Position numbers and translations under genes: made by a program. Under the pieces are notes generated by a model, which saw only the letters and a program-made list of their open reading frames with translations, was not told the DNA's origin and did not search any database. From Bradyrhizobium sp. AT1 (GTDB lineage Bacteria > Pseudomonadota > Alphaproteobacteria > Rhizobiales > Xanthobacteraceae), in assembly GCF_001590795.1 (NCBI RefSeq), contig NZ_JXDL01000001.1, positions 3,803,915-3,867,914 on the forward strand: a stretch of DNA of 64,000 nt, in the 5' to 3' direction. Positions 44,291-52,532 of the stretch are shown here, in pieces; position 1 is the stretch's first letter, and each line of letters opens with the position of its first letter.

Positions 44291-45296
44291 GGAAAATTCT
44301 GGCTCTGCGCAAAGGTTGGAGGTTGTCGTCGCCGGCGACGAGGGTTCGGCCCGGCTCGACCGCGTGCTGGCGGCGCGGTTGCCGGAGCTGTCGCGATCGA
44401 GGCTGAAAGCCCTGATCCTGGCGGGCGCAGTACACCTGAAGGCCTCCGCGGTCCGCGACCCCGCTTATCACGTCGCATCCGGCGATACGATCATAATCGA
44501 CGTGCCGGAGGCGGCTCCGCCGGAGCCGAAGGGGGAGGATATCGCCCTCGATATCGTGTTCGAGGACGACGACATCGTCGTTCTCAACAAGCCCAAGGGG
44601 CTGGTGGTGCATCCCGCCGCCGGCCACGAGACCGGCACGCTGGTGAATGCGCTGATCGCCCATTGCGGCACCTCGCTCTCCGGCATCGGCGGGGTGCGCC
44701 GGCCCGGCATCGTGCACCGGCTCGACAAGGACACGACCGGGTTGATGGTCGTCGCCAAGAACGACCTCGCCCATGCCTCGCTGACAGCGCAATTCGCCGA
44801 CCATGGCCGCACCGGCCAGATGCGCCGCGGCTACATGGCCTTCGCCTGGGGCGTGCCCGGCCGGCATCGCGGCACCGTCGATGCGCCGATCGACCGCCAC
44901 CCGCATGCGCGCGAGAAGATGGCGGTGCGCCAGGGCGGCCGCGAGGCGGTGACCCATTGGGAAATCCTGGAGAGTTTTAGCGGGCGCGACGGCAAGCCGA
45001 TCGCGACGCTGCTCGCCTGCGAGCTCGAGACCGGACGCACCCACCAGATCCGCGTCCACCTCGCCCATATCGGCCATCCCCTGATGGGCGATGCGGTCTA
45101 TGGCCCGCATTTCAAGACCAAGGCGAACCAGCTCGGCCCGGAATCGCAGGCAGCCCTGGCCGCGCTGGGCCGGCAAGCCCTGCATGCCTATTTGCTGGTA
45201 TTGGAGCACCCAAGGACCGGAGAATTACTCCACTGGGAGGCGCCTTTGCCGGAGGATTTGCTTCTCCTTCAAGCGGCGCTGAAAGCGGCGCAATGA
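44289..45296 (+). CDS. rluD: RluA-family 23S rRNA pseudouridine synthase, RluD type
   Basis: A 335-residue RluD-like enzyme: an N-terminal S4 domain (ARLDRVLAARLPELSRSRLK) and the catalytic domain with HRLDKDTTGLMVVAK, whose Asp is the nucleophile. The conserved ETGRTHQIRVHLAHIGHPLMGD follows, best seen as GRTHQIRVHLAHIGHP. RluD modifies helix 69 of 23S rRNA. The ATG at 44289 gives the right N-terminal length; no clear ribosome site precedes it. The gene is divergent with, and overlaps by start codon, a small membrane protein gene. Confidence 0.93.
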   Translation: MENSGSAQRLEVVVAGDEGSARLDRVLAARLPELSRSRLKALILAGAVHLKASAVRDPAYHVASGDTIIIDVPEAAPPEPKGEDIALDIVFEDDDIVVLNKPKGLVVHPAAGHETGTLVNALIAHCGTSLSGIGGVRRPGIVHRLDKDTTGLMVVAKNDLAHASLTAQFADHGRTGQMRRGYMAFAWGVPGRHRGTVDAPIDRHPHAREKMAVRQGGREAVTHWEILESFSGRDGKPIATLLACELETGRTHQIRVHLAHIGHPLMGDAVYGPHFKTKANQLGPESQAALAALGRQALHAYLLVLEHPRTGELLHWEAPLPEDLLLLQAALKAAQ

Positions 45297-45514
45297 CGCA
45301 GGAGCTTTAAGAAAAGCGTTACATTACAAAAAGTTATAGCTGCCACACGGGGACGTGACGTCAGCAATCCTTCCCTTTTTGACCCTCCATGGGGTATATT
45401 GCGCCTGCGTTGGAAATGACCAACGCGGAACATCGCAGCTACGGCCGGCTTTAACACAGCGGTCGTCTGCCTGGCCCGCCGCTGTCGGGGGCCTGAACCT
45501 TGGAGGGCTTCAGT

Positions 45515-46414
45515 ATGGCCCGTACCGCTGCTCTGCCGGTCCTCAATGGAGAATCCGGCTTATCTCGTTACCTCGCCGAGATCCGCAAGTTCCCGATGCT
45601 GGAACCCCAGCAGGAATACATGCTCGCCAAGCGTTGGCGCGAGCATGACGATCGCGACGCGGCGCACCAACTCGTCACCAGCCATCTCCGGCTCGTGGCC
45701 AAGATCGCCATGGGCTATCGCGGCTACGGCTTGCCGATTTCCGAGGTCGTCTCGGAGGGCAATGTCGGCCTGATGCAGGCGGTGAAGCGTTTCGAACCCG
45801 AGAAGGGATTCCGTCTCGCCACCTACGCCATGTGGTGGATCAAGGCGTCGATTCAAGAGTACATCCTGCGTTCCTGGTCGCTCGTGAAGATGGGCACCAC
45901 CGCGAACCAGAAGAAGCTGTTCTTCAACCTGCGCAAGGCGAAGAGCAAGATCAACGCGCTGGACGAAGGCGATCTGCGCCCCGACCAGGTGAAGATCATT
46001 GCCAAGCGTCTCGGCGTCACCGATCAGGACGTGATCGACATGAACCGCCGCCTCGGTGGCGACGCGTCGCTCAACGCACCGATCCGCGACGACGGCGAAG
46101 CCGGCGAATGGCAGGACTGGCTGGTCGACAACACGCCCAACCAGGAAGCCATGCTGGCCGAGCACGAGGAATATGACGAACGCCGTGACGCGCTGAACGG
46201 CGCCATGGGCGTGCTCAACCCGCGCGAACGCCGCATCTTCGAGGCCCGCCGCCTCGCCGATGAGCCGATGACGCTGGAAGACCTCGCTGCCGAGTTCGGC
46301 GTGTCGCGCGAGCGCGTCCGCCAGATCGAGGTTCGCGCCTTCGAGAAGGTGCAATCCGCGGTCAAGGGCACGATCGCAAGAGCCGAGCAGGCCGCGCTGG
46401 AAGCCGCGCATTAA
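45515..46414 (+). CDS. rpoH: RNA polymerase heat-shock sigma factor
   Basis: A 299-residue sigma-32. Regions 2.1-2.4 are clear (LVTSHLRLVAKIAMGYRGYG; GLMQAVKRFEPEKGFRLATY; AMWWIKASIQEYILRSWSLV), followed by the RpoH box QKKLFFNLRK that distinguishes it from other group 3 sigmas. Region 4 has the helix-turn-helix with LEDLAAEFGVSRERVRQIE. GGAGG stands 7 bases before ATG 45515. A 220-base leader with low G+C precedes it, which may carry the promoter and an mRNA temperature element. A strong terminator follows. Confidence 0.96.
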   Translation: MARTAALPVLNGESGLSRYLAEIRKFPMLEPQQEYMLAKRWREHDDRDAAHQLVTSHLRLVAKIAMGYRGYGLPISEVVSEGNVGLMQAVKRFEPEKGFRLATYAMWWIKASIQEYILRSWSLVKMGTTANQKKLFFNLRKAKSKINALDEGDLRPDQVKIIAKRLGVTDQDVIDMNRRLGGDASLNAPIRDDGEAGEWQDWLVDNTPNQEAMLAEHEEYDERRDALNGAMGVLNPRERRIFEARRLADEPMTLEDLAAEFGVSRERVRQIEVRAFEKVQSAVKGTIARAEQAALEAAH

Positions 46415-46461
46415 GCGGGGTTTTCACAGCACCAGAAATTGGCGGATCGAAAAGACAGAAA

Positions 46462-46485
46462 GCCGGCGGCAACGCCGGCTTTTTT
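46462..46485 (+). terminator. Factor-independent terminator of rpoH
   Basis: GCCGGC, loop GGCAAC, GCCGGC, then six T (46480-46485), 47 bases after the rpoH stop. Confidence 0.9.
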
Positions 46486-46641
46486 GTTGGCTGGGTGATG
46501 CGGGGTGCAACTCCGCATCCAATGAGACGACGCTCACAGTCCCCGCTCCGCGTCCGTCCTAAAACCGTCCCGACTTGAACCCACGCGGCCGGTCGACCGA
46601 CGCAACACGATCGGACCGACAGCATCGATTGGACGGACACC

Positions 46642-46983
46642 GTGGCGATCATCCTGCAATCCACCGTCGGCGGATTCTCCGCCCAGTTCATGCGCAAGCT
46701 GCCGCTGGTCGAGCAGGCGATGCGCGAGCACGGGCTCGAGCCGTCGGAATTCGTGATCTCGAAGGACTACGCGTCGACCGCGACGATCCCGATCATGGGC
46801 CCGTTCTTCTTCAGCTACAGCGTGTTCTTCGGCGAAGAGCAGTTCACCGTCACCGAGCCGAACGACATGGTGTTCCTGGATTACTTCTTCAAACGCGTGC
46901 TGGCCGCGGACGAGCCGCCGCAAGTGCCGCGACGGCCGGGCCTGATGCGGCGGCTATTCGACTGGATGTCGCAGCCGGTGTGA
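46642..46983 (+). CDS. Hypothetical protein, 113 residues
   Basis: Not recognised. The first half is alternating strand/helix (ILQSTVGGFSAQFMRKLPLV; PSEFVISKDYASTATIPIMG), with an aromatic patch FFFSYSVFFGEEQFTV, and the tail is basic (RRPGLMRRLFDWM). No signal peptide or clear membrane helix. GTG 46642 has GGACGGACACC upstream, a moderate ribosome site. It is convergent with the amidase gene. The coding strand is supported by its normal residue composition; the opposite frame is Arg/Gly-rich. Confidence 0.65.
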   Translation: MAIILQSTVGGFSAQFMRKLPLVEQAMREHGLEPSEFVISKDYASTATIPIMGPFFFSYSVFFGEEQFTVTEPNDMVFLDYFFKRVLAADEPPQVPRRPGLMRRLFDWMSQPV

Positions 46984-46992
46984 CTGCTCTCG

Positions 46993-47619
46993 TCACTCCC
47001 CCCACGTCCGCGCCAGTGTCGCAAGCCAGCAGCCTTCGCAATAGCGCGCGTCCTTGTAGTCGATCCAGTTGTGCGCATAGACATGATCGAGCGGGATGCC
47101 GTAGCGCGCGCGCAGCACCTTGACGAGGATCTTCCACGCCGCGACCTGCGCTTCGGTCGGGCCCGTCGTCACGTCGGGATAATTGCCGGCGAATTCGACG
47201 CCGATCGAATTGTCGCGCACGACCTGGCGGAAGGTCGCGCTGTTGTCGATGTACTTGTTGTCGTTGCGGTTGGCGCCGTCGCCATGGGTCGGCACCAGGT
47301 TTTCTGCGACCGCCCAATAGACCGTGCCGTCGGTCTCCACCCACACCGTGACGCCGCGCCGCGTCGGGGCCTTTGCCTGCGCCTGCGCGCCGCCGCGCGC
47401 CGAGCCCGCCGGGCCTTCGGTCTGGTGCACGATGATGTTGCGCCAGGGATTTGCGTCGCGGACGTCCCCCCATGGCGCGAGCCAGACGATTCTGAGGCCG
47501 GGAATGTCGGGCGTGCCGGAGGCGCGCGCGAGCTTCGTCAGTTCGGCATCGTCAGCGGTTGCGGGGACGATCAGAAACAGTGCGGCGACAGCGGCCACGA
47601 GCAGGCGAGCAATCATCAT
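46993..47619 (-). CDS. Secreted N-acetylmuramoyl-L-alanine amidase (Amidase_2 family)
   Basis: A 208-residue protein with a signal peptide (LLVAAVAALFLIVPATA) and an amidase_2 domain. The zinc ligands can be traced as His in NIIVHQTEGP, His in HVYAHNWIDY and Cys in DARYCEG, and the family Tyr/Glu elements are seen in NSIGVEFAGNY. It would cleave the amide link between MurNAc and the stem peptide in the periplasm. Two ATGs in tandem (47619, 47616); the first is used. Confidence 0.9.
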   Translation of the reverse strand: MMIARLLVAAVAALFLIVPATADDAELTKLARASGTPDIPGLRIVWLAPWGDVRDANPWRNIIVHQTEGPAGSARGGAQAQAKAPTRRGVTVWVETDGTVYWAVAENLVPTHGDGANRNDNKYIDNSATFRQVVRDNSIGVEFAGNYPDVTTGPTEAQVAAWKILVKVLRARYGIPLDHVYAHNWIDYKDARYCEGCWLATLARTWGE

Positions 47620-47660
47620 GCGGATCCCATCACGGACCCTGATCTAGCACGGCTCCAAAA

Positions 47661-47702
47661 CATGATCCGGAAAAGTGCGCCGCGGTTTTCGAAAGGATCA
47701 TG
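47661..47702. repeat. CATGATCCGGAAAAG..GGATCATG palindromic repeat
   Basis: CATGATCC (47661-47668) and GGATCATG (47695-47702) close a 42-base element with inner GGAAAA/TTTTCG arms. This type is frequent in rhizobial intergenic DNA. Confidence 0.75.
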
Positions 47703-47714
47703 CTCCAGCAACGA

Positions 47715-47759
47715 CCTGAAACGCGATGGTGGTTCATCCCGATCATATCGCGTTTCAGG
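47715..47759 (-). terminator. Perfect 13-bp hairpin containing the stop codon of the GGDEF gene
   Basis: CCTGAAACGCGAT (47715-47727) and ATCGCGTTTCAGG (47747-47759). The diguanylate cyclase stop codon (47755-47757) lies within the stem, so the hairpin begins at the end of translation. There is no T-run. It may end or protect that transcript. Confidence 0.55.
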
Positions 47760-48966
47760 CGAATTTGTGCGCGGCCTGGCCGCGGCCAACCGGCTCGGGC
47801 GAGAGCGGCGGCGCCGGATCGTAGACGGCGAAGTCGTTCTTGCCGTTCTTCTTGGCGGCGTAGAGCGCGTGGTCGGCGTTGGCCATCAGGCGGTCCGGGA
47901 ACGCGCCGATGCCGTGATCCCACTGCGCGACGCCGATCGAAATCGCGATCGGGATCTCGTCGCCGGTGCAGGCCTCGGCATCCCGGCGGCAGACCTCGAG
48001 CACGCGGCGGGCAATCATGGCCGCCTCACGCAGGGACGAGGACGGCAGCACGACGCAGAACTCGTCGCCGCCGGTGCGGGCGAGCATGTCGCCGGGCCGC
48101 AGCCGCGTCTGCGCCATCAGCGTGAAGTGCTTCAGGCAGGCATCGCCGGCGGCATGGCCGTGGGTGTCGTTGATGGTCTTGAAGCCGTCGAGATCGATCA
48201 CCAGCAGCGAGAACGGCGCGCCGCTACGCTCGGAGCGGGCGCATTCCTCGGTCAGGCGCTGCAGCAGATGCCGCCGGTTGGCGACGCCCGTGAGATCGTC
48301 GAGCAGCGCGAGGTCGGCAACCTCGCCCCGCAGGCGGTCCATCGCCATCAGCAGGAAGCCGAAATTGAGCGTCATCGACAGGAACAGCAGGCCCAGCACC
48401 ATCACGGCATGAACCTGACCGCCGGCGCGCGCCGAGAAATCGTGACCGAGCAGATTGCCCAGCGTGCGGACCAAGAGGATCGCAATGATGGTGAGAATGA
48501 CGAGGCCGGACAGTCGGGCGCCCGGACTGACCTGGCCTTCCGGCGGCCACAGCAGCAGACGCAGCGCCAGCACCAGCGGCAGGGCCTGGCCGAACGTGTA
48601 GCTGAGCATGCGCAGCTGCATGTGCTCGACGCCGACCATGAACACTGCGACGCCGGCAAGGCTCAGGATTCCCGTCCCCGTCAAGAGGCGCCACGACACG
48701 GTGCGGTCATAGAAGCGCTGAATGCCCATGGCCGCCAGGCAGCTCGCCGCGATCACACCGGCCGCGCCGAGCAGAAGCGGCAAGGGAGACACGACGAACA
48801 GGCGGGCCAGGGCCGTCATCGCTCCGATTGCGCCGACAAAGGACGACGCCATCCAGAACCGCGCGGCGGCAAACTTCGGATAGGACCGCGTCACGTAGGC
48901 CCAGATCACGCCAAGCGCCAGGAAGTTGACGACGAAGACGGTCCACAATGTCGGTACGTTCAGCAT
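47755..48966 (-). CDS. Membrane-bound diguanylate cyclase (GGDEF)
   Basis: A 403-residue protein. About seven membrane helices (residues 5-210) are followed by a GGDEF domain (about 225-385). The active site is ARTGGDEFCVV with an intact GGDEF, and RPGD five residues before it is a complete inhibitory I-site (RxxD), so product inhibition is likely. DLTGVANRRHLLQRL is the conserved domain opening. It makes cyclic di-GMP from GTP. No EAL domain. ATG 48966 is used; a longer frame adds His/Arg-rich residues. The sensory signal is unknown. Confidence 0.93.
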   Translation of the reverse strand: MLNVPTLWTVFVVNFLALGVIWAYVTRSYPKFAAARFWMASSFVGAIGAMTALARLFVVSPLPLLLGAAGVIAASCLAAMGIQRFYDRTVSWRLLTGTGILSLAGVAVFMVGVEHMQLRMLSYTFGQALPLVLALRLLLWPPEGQVSPGARLSGLVILTIIAILLVRTLGNLLGHDFSARAGGQVHAVMVLGLLFLSMTLNFGFLLMAMDRLRGEVADLALLDDLTGVANRRHLLQRLTEECARSERSGAPFSLLVIDLDGFKTINDTHGHAAGDACLKHFTLMAQTRLRPGDMLARTGGDEFCVVLPSSSLREAAMIARRVLEVCRRDAEACTGDEIPIAISIGVAQWDHGIGAFPDRLMANADHALYAAKKNGKNDFAVYDPAPPLSPEPVGRGQAAHKFA

Positions 48967-49371
48967 GACGCGTGCGCCGTGCGCAGCGTCGCGCTCCCCG
49001 TTCCTGGCAGCCGTCCGTCCATGACCCATCCCCGTTTTCTTGCGGACAAGATGCGGCCATTGCGCTTAATGGAGTCTCACTGCGATCCTCGAAAGTTCCG
49101 CTTTGGTTTTGGATTCATGAAGGGCGCGGGGCTGTTGGGGGATCGTTAAGCCTGTCGCCGGCAAAGGCATCGCCGACCCCGTGATGCGGATTCGCGGACC
49201 GAAATCACCCGAAAATGCATCTGAGCTGTGGATAACATGATGACAGGGATGTGACTGCGCGGGGCAGTCGCCTGCGAATCTGCTGAGTTTGTCGTCGAGG
49301 ATGTTGCGAGGCTGGCCCTCCGCCGAGCATCCCTCGTGTCGCGTTTCACCATTAACCCTGAAGAGGATCCT
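48967..49371. other. Intergenic region before the Lys/Ala mini-gene
   Basis: 405 bases without a credible longer gene. It contains the leader of the GGDEF gene on the left and, on the right, a GACTGC..GGGCAGTC hairpin (about 49252-49268) and a lower-G+C stretch that could be the promoter of the mini-gene at 49372. Confidence 0.45.
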
Positions 49372-49440
49372 ATGGCTAAGAAAGCGAAGAAGGCGACGAA
49401 GAAGAAGGCGAAAAAGGCCAAGAAGGCGAAGAAGAAGTAA
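49372..49440 (+). CDS. 22-residue Lys/Ala-rich mini-protein (histone H1-tail-like)
   Basis: A tiny frame coding Met followed by 14 Lys, 6 Ala and 1 Thr in an AKKAKK pattern. Reasons to believe it: AGAGGA 6 bases before ATG, both AAA and AAG Lys codons and GCT/GCG/GCC Ala codons used rather than a simple DNA repeat, a stop TAA, and a strong terminator within 90 bases. The sequence is like the AKKA tails of bacterial H1-like proteins, so nucleic-acid binding or nucleoid compaction is plausible. It may also be a remnant of a larger protein, but there is no upstream coding. Confidence 0.6.
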   Translation: MAKKAKKATKKKAKKAKKAKKK

Positions 49441-49499
49441 CGAGGCTTGTTCTTTGCCCGGGTGGAGCCTCGCTCCGCCCGGGCGTCGGGTAAGAGGTG

Positions 49500-49522
49500 G
49501 CGGGCGCGAGGCCCGCTTTTTT
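49500..49522 (+). terminator. Factor-independent terminator after the mini-gene
   Basis: GCGGGC, loop GCGAG, GCCCGC, then six T (49517-49522). A second hairpin, GCCCGGGTGGAG..CTCCGCCCGGGC, lies just before it at about 49456-49484. Confidence 0.85.
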
Positions 49523-49536
49523 ATTGGCCGGAGAAC

Positions 49537-50148
49537 CTACCGCTCCGCGAACGCCAGCTTGGCGCCGAGCGCGGCGAAGCCGGCCGCAAAACTGCGGCGC
49601 AGCCAGGCCATGACTCGCGGGCGGGAGATGACGCGCTCGCGCACGGAGGCGGCGCAGAGGCCGTAGACGACGAACACCGCGAAGGTCATCGCCATGAAGG
49701 CGCCGCTCAATTCCAGCATGCGCGCCAGCACATGGGCCTCGTCCACGGCGATGAACTGCGGCAGGAAGGCGAGGAAGAAGATCGACAGCTTCGGATTGAG
49801 GATGTTGATCAAAAAGCCTGTCACGATGACGCGGCCGCTCGAACGCTCCTTGATATTGCCTTCGACCGAAAGCGCGCCGCTCTCGCGCAGCGTCTGCCAG
49901 GACATGTAGAGCAAATAGAGCACGCCGCCCCATTTCAGCGCGGCGAAGGCCAGCGCGCTGGTGTGGAGCACCGCGGCGAGGCCCAGCATCGCCGCACACA
50001 TGTGCGGCACGATCCCGAGCGTGCAGCCGAAGGCCGCGGCGACGCTGGCGCGCGAGCCGCGCGTCAGCGCGGCGGCCAGCGTATAGAGCACGCCGGTGCC
50101 GGGCGAGGCGACGACGATCAGCGAGGTAAGCAGAAAGGACCAGGACAT
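49537..50148 (-). CDS. LysE/RhtB-family amino-acid exporter
   Basis: A 203-residue LysE-superfamily translocator with five to six membrane helices. The family N-terminus (LIVVASPGTGVLYTLAAAL, with the conserved SPGP-like motif) and the mid loop FLINILNPKLSIFFLAFLPQ, holding the NPK signature, are both clear. It exports amino acids or similar small molecules across the inner membrane; the substrate is unknown. The ATG at 50148 follows a GGTCCGGCC-type leader with a weak ribosome site. Single gene. Confidence 0.93.
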   Translation of the reverse strand: MSWSFLLTSLIVVASPGTGVLYTLAAALTRGSRASVAAAFGCTLGIVPHMCAAMLGLAAVLHTSALAFAALKWGGVLYLLYMSWQTLRESGALSVEGNIKERSSGRVIVTGFLINILNPKLSIFFLAFLPQFIAVDEAHVLARMLELSGAFMAMTFAVFVVYGLCAASVRERVISRPRVMAWLRRSFAAGFAALGAKLAFAER

Positions 50149-50201
50149 GGCCGGACCTTAGCAGCCCGCCGCACGGCGAGGAAGGTGGCCGTCCAGGCGC
50201 T

Positions 50202-50576
50202 TCAAGACAGCTGCGCGATCTCGGCTTCGCGCAGGACGTCGAGCGGCGCCCAGGGCTTGGCCCAGAATTTTGCGCCCGCGGGCAAGGGCTGCCGCAGCGG
50301 ACGGCCGGAGGTGACGACGACGTCGAGCTTGGGATTGCGATCCTTGGCGACGTGGGCCAGCTCGACCCCGTTCATACGGCCGGCCAGTTGCACGTCGGTC
50401 ATCATCAGGCAGAGCGCGCCGGCGCTCTTGTCGAGCACACGCTCGGCGGCTTCGGCGCTTTCGCACTGGATGACCTGATAGCCGCTCTCTTCCAGCAGGA
50501 GACTGAGCATCTCTCGCTGCATGGCGTCGTCCTCAACGATCAGAGCAGTTGCACGAAATGGCTGCGCTTGTCCCAT
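50202..50576 (-). CDS. Stand-alone response regulator receiver protein
   Basis: A 124-residue CheY-like receiver with no output domain. The acidic pocket (IVEDDAMQREM), phospho-acceptor Asp in LMMTDVQLAG, the Thr/Ser in VVVTSGRP and the Lys in FWAKPW are all present, so it should be phosphorylated. No kinase gene is adjacent; it probably works with a distant histidine kinase. ATG 50576 gives the proper N-terminus, whereas the longer frame starts in the upstream gap. Divergent from the SDR gene. Confidence 0.92.
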   Translation of the reverse strand: MGQAQPFRATALIVEDDAMQREMLSLLLEESGYQVIQCESAEAAERVLDKSAGALCLMMTDVQLAGRMNGVELAHVAKDRNPKLDVVVTSGRPLRQPLPAGAKFWAKPWAPLDVLREAEIAQLS

Positions 50577-50695
50577 GAGCGTCTCCCAATGCTTGCTTTC
50601 GTAACGTAGGTTAAGGAGCAAATTCCCAGGTGGTTCGGTTCCATTCTGAAAAAATGTAAAGCATAGTTCCACGATCCGGGCTTGACGGGGGGAAC

Positions 50696-51526
50696 ATGAC
50701 GAGGATTCGGGGCGCTGCGGCCATCACGGGAGCGGCCGGCGGCATCGGCCGCGCGCTGGCCATCGAGCTTGCGCAGCGCGGCTGCGATCTCGCGCTGGCT
50801 GATCGCGACGAGGCCGGACTGAAGACGCTCGCTGCGGAGATCGGCGCAACACGCAGGGTCAGCGTGCATCGCGTCGACGTCGGCGAGCCCGATGACATCG
50901 CGCAATTCGCGGCGGAGGCGACCGCGGCGCATCCCGCGCTCGGCATCGTCGTCAACAATGCCGGCGTGGCGCTGATGGGCTCGTTCGAGGAGATCGACCA
51001 GGCGCAGATGGACTGGCTGTTCGACATCAATTTCTGGGGCGTGGTGCACGGCACGCGCGCCTTCCTGCCGCATCTGAAGACGAGGCCCGAGGCGCACATC
51101 GTCAACCTGTCCTCGATCTTCGGCATCATCGCGCCGCCGGGACAATCGGCCTATGCGGCGGCGAAATTCGCGGTGCGCGGCTTTTCTGAGAGCGTGCGGC
51201 ACGAACTCAGCGTTGCGGGCAGTCCCGTCAAGCTGTCGGTCGTGCATCCCGGCGGCGTCGCCACCGCGATCGCGCGCAACTCCCGCACCGGTGTCGGCGT
51301 CACCGACAATGCCCGCCGCGCGCAGTCGATCGAGCGGTTCGAGACCGCGGCAAGAACCACGCCGAAGGATGCCGCGCGGCGCATCATCAGGGGCATCGAG
51401 AAGAACGAGCCGCGCATCCTGATCGGCAACGACGCGCGCTTCATGGACCTCTTGCAGCGCTTCCGCCCGGGGACCTACTGGGCGCCGCTGCAGCGGAAGC
51501 TGGAGAGGATGGCGAAGGGGACGTGA
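50696..51526 (+). CDS. Short-chain dehydrogenase/reductase
   Basis: A 276-residue classical SDR. The NAD(P) motif is TGAAGGIGRAL, the structural motif NNAG occurs in IVVNNAGVALMG, the Ser of the catalytic set in IVNLSSIFG and the YxxxK in SAYAAAKFAVR. The acidic residue after strand beta2 (LADRDEAGL) suggests NAD preference. The C-terminus (RFMDLLQRFRPGTYW) is like the SDRs acting on large hydrophobic substrates. Substrate unknown. GGGGGGAAC precedes ATG 50696. Confidence 0.92.
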   Translation: MTRIRGAAAITGAAGGIGRALAIELAQRGCDLALADRDEAGLKTLAAEIGATRRVSVHRVDVGEPDDIAQFAAEATAAHPALGIVVNNAGVALMGSFEEIDQAQMDWLFDINFWGVVHGTRAFLPHLKTRPEAHIVNLSSIFGIIAPPGQSAYAAAKFAVRGFSESVRHELSVAGSPVKLSVVHPGGVATAIARNSRTGVGVTDNARRAQSIERFETAARTTPKDAARRIIRGIEKNEPRILIGNDARFMDLLQRFRPGTYWAPLQRKLERMAKGT

Positions 51527-51540
51527 GCGTTGCCTGCTCT

Positions 51541-51565
51541 TTCACCCCTCCAGGGGAGGGGTGAA
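51541..51565. terminator. Hairpin between convergent SDR and mltB-like genes
   Basis: TTCACCCCTCC, 3-base loop, GGAGGGGTGAA: an 11-bp perfect stem placed 15 bases after the SDR stop and 1 base before the transglycosylase stop, where it can serve both transcripts. No T-run. Confidence 0.55.
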
Positions 51566-51566
51566 G

Positions 51567-52373
51567 TCACTGTCCCGCCAGCCGATCGGCGAAATAGCCG
51601 ATGGTCTTCCTGTAGATCACCGCCCTGTTCCACTCGCGCATCGCCTCGAAATTGGCGGTGCCTTCGCCGTAGGGCTGGCCCATCTTGAAGCCGTTGGTGT
51701 GGAGCAAATTGGCGGTCGAGGCCAGCACGTCAGGGACGCTGTGGCGGAGGTCGACATGGCCGTCGCCGTCGAAATCGACGCCGTATTTGATGTAGGACGA
51801 CGGCAGGAACTGGGTCTGGCCGATCTCGCCGGCAAAGGCGCCGATGAGATCGCGCAGCGGCAGGTCGCCGCGCTGCACGATCTTGAGCGCGGCGAGCAGC
51901 TCGCCCTGGAAAAGGTCTGTGCGGCGGCAATCATGCGCCAGCGTCGCCAGCGTGCGGACCACCGGCATCTTGCCGATGTCGCCCTTGCCGAAATCGCTTT
52001 CCAGGCCCCAGATCGCGACCAGGATAGTGCGCGGCACGCCGAACTGCTGCTCGATGCGCGAGAGCAATGCGGCATGGCGCTGCAACAGCGCGCGGCCGCC
52101 ATTGATGCGGCCCGGACCGACGCGGGTCGAGACGTACTGCTCGAAACTCTTGTTGAAGGTGTGGCGCTGGCGCCGGTCGAAGGCGAGCACCGCGCCATCA
52201 GGAGTCACGCCACTGAGCGCTGCGCTGGTCACGCTCGCCGAGACGCCGGCGGCCTGGGCCTCCTGCGCCATGGTGGCGACGAACGCGTTGAAGTCGCCGC
52301 CGCAGCGCGCGGCCTGCGCCGCTCCGCCGGCCAGACACAGGACGGACGCGGCGGCGAGAAGCAGTCTCAGCAT
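51567..52373 (-). CDS. Lytic murein transglycosylase, MltB family
   Basis: A 268-residue MltB-like enzyme. After a signal peptide (LRLLLAAASVLCLAGGAAQA), the domain contains GVPRTILVAIWGLESDFGKG, with the catalytic Glu in WGLES, and the family motif GEIGQTQFLPSSYIKYGVDF. It cleaves the glycan strands of peptidoglycan with formation of 1,6-anhydro-MurNAc. The ATG at 52373 is picked because it starts the signal peptide; longer frames add 33 residues that hide it. It is probably periplasmic. Confidence 0.93.
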   Translation of the reverse strand: MLRLLLAAASVLCLAGGAAQAARCGGDFNAFVATMAQEAQAAGVSASVTSAALSGVTPDGAVLAFDRRQRHTFNKSFEQYVSTRVGPGRINGGRALLQRHAALLSRIEQQFGVPRTILVAIWGLESDFGKGDIGKMPVVRTLATLAHDCRRTDLFQGELLAALKIVQRGDLPLRDLIGAFAGEIGQTQFLPSSYIKYGVDFDGDGHVDLRHSVPDVLASTANLLHTNGFKMGQPYGEGTANFEAMREWNRAVIYRKTIGYFADRLAGQ

Positions 52374-52532
52374 GTGGAGCAATCCCTTGAAGAAAATCGT
52401 GGCGCGAAGCAGCGCGCGGATCATGCCCGGGAAAGCAGCGAGCGTCAAAGCACCCGGCTTGATCCGCATCAAACTGTCTCACGCCCCCGCTCCCTAGATT
52501 GCAGCGAGCAGGAGCCGCCCAGGAGAAGCGCC

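Noticed and set aside
51561-52532. Upstream extension of the 175-residue hypothetical gene, antisense to the mltB-like gene
   Set aside because: AGGAGA in front of ATG 52533 fixes the start; the extension is the antisense of a clear transglycosylase.
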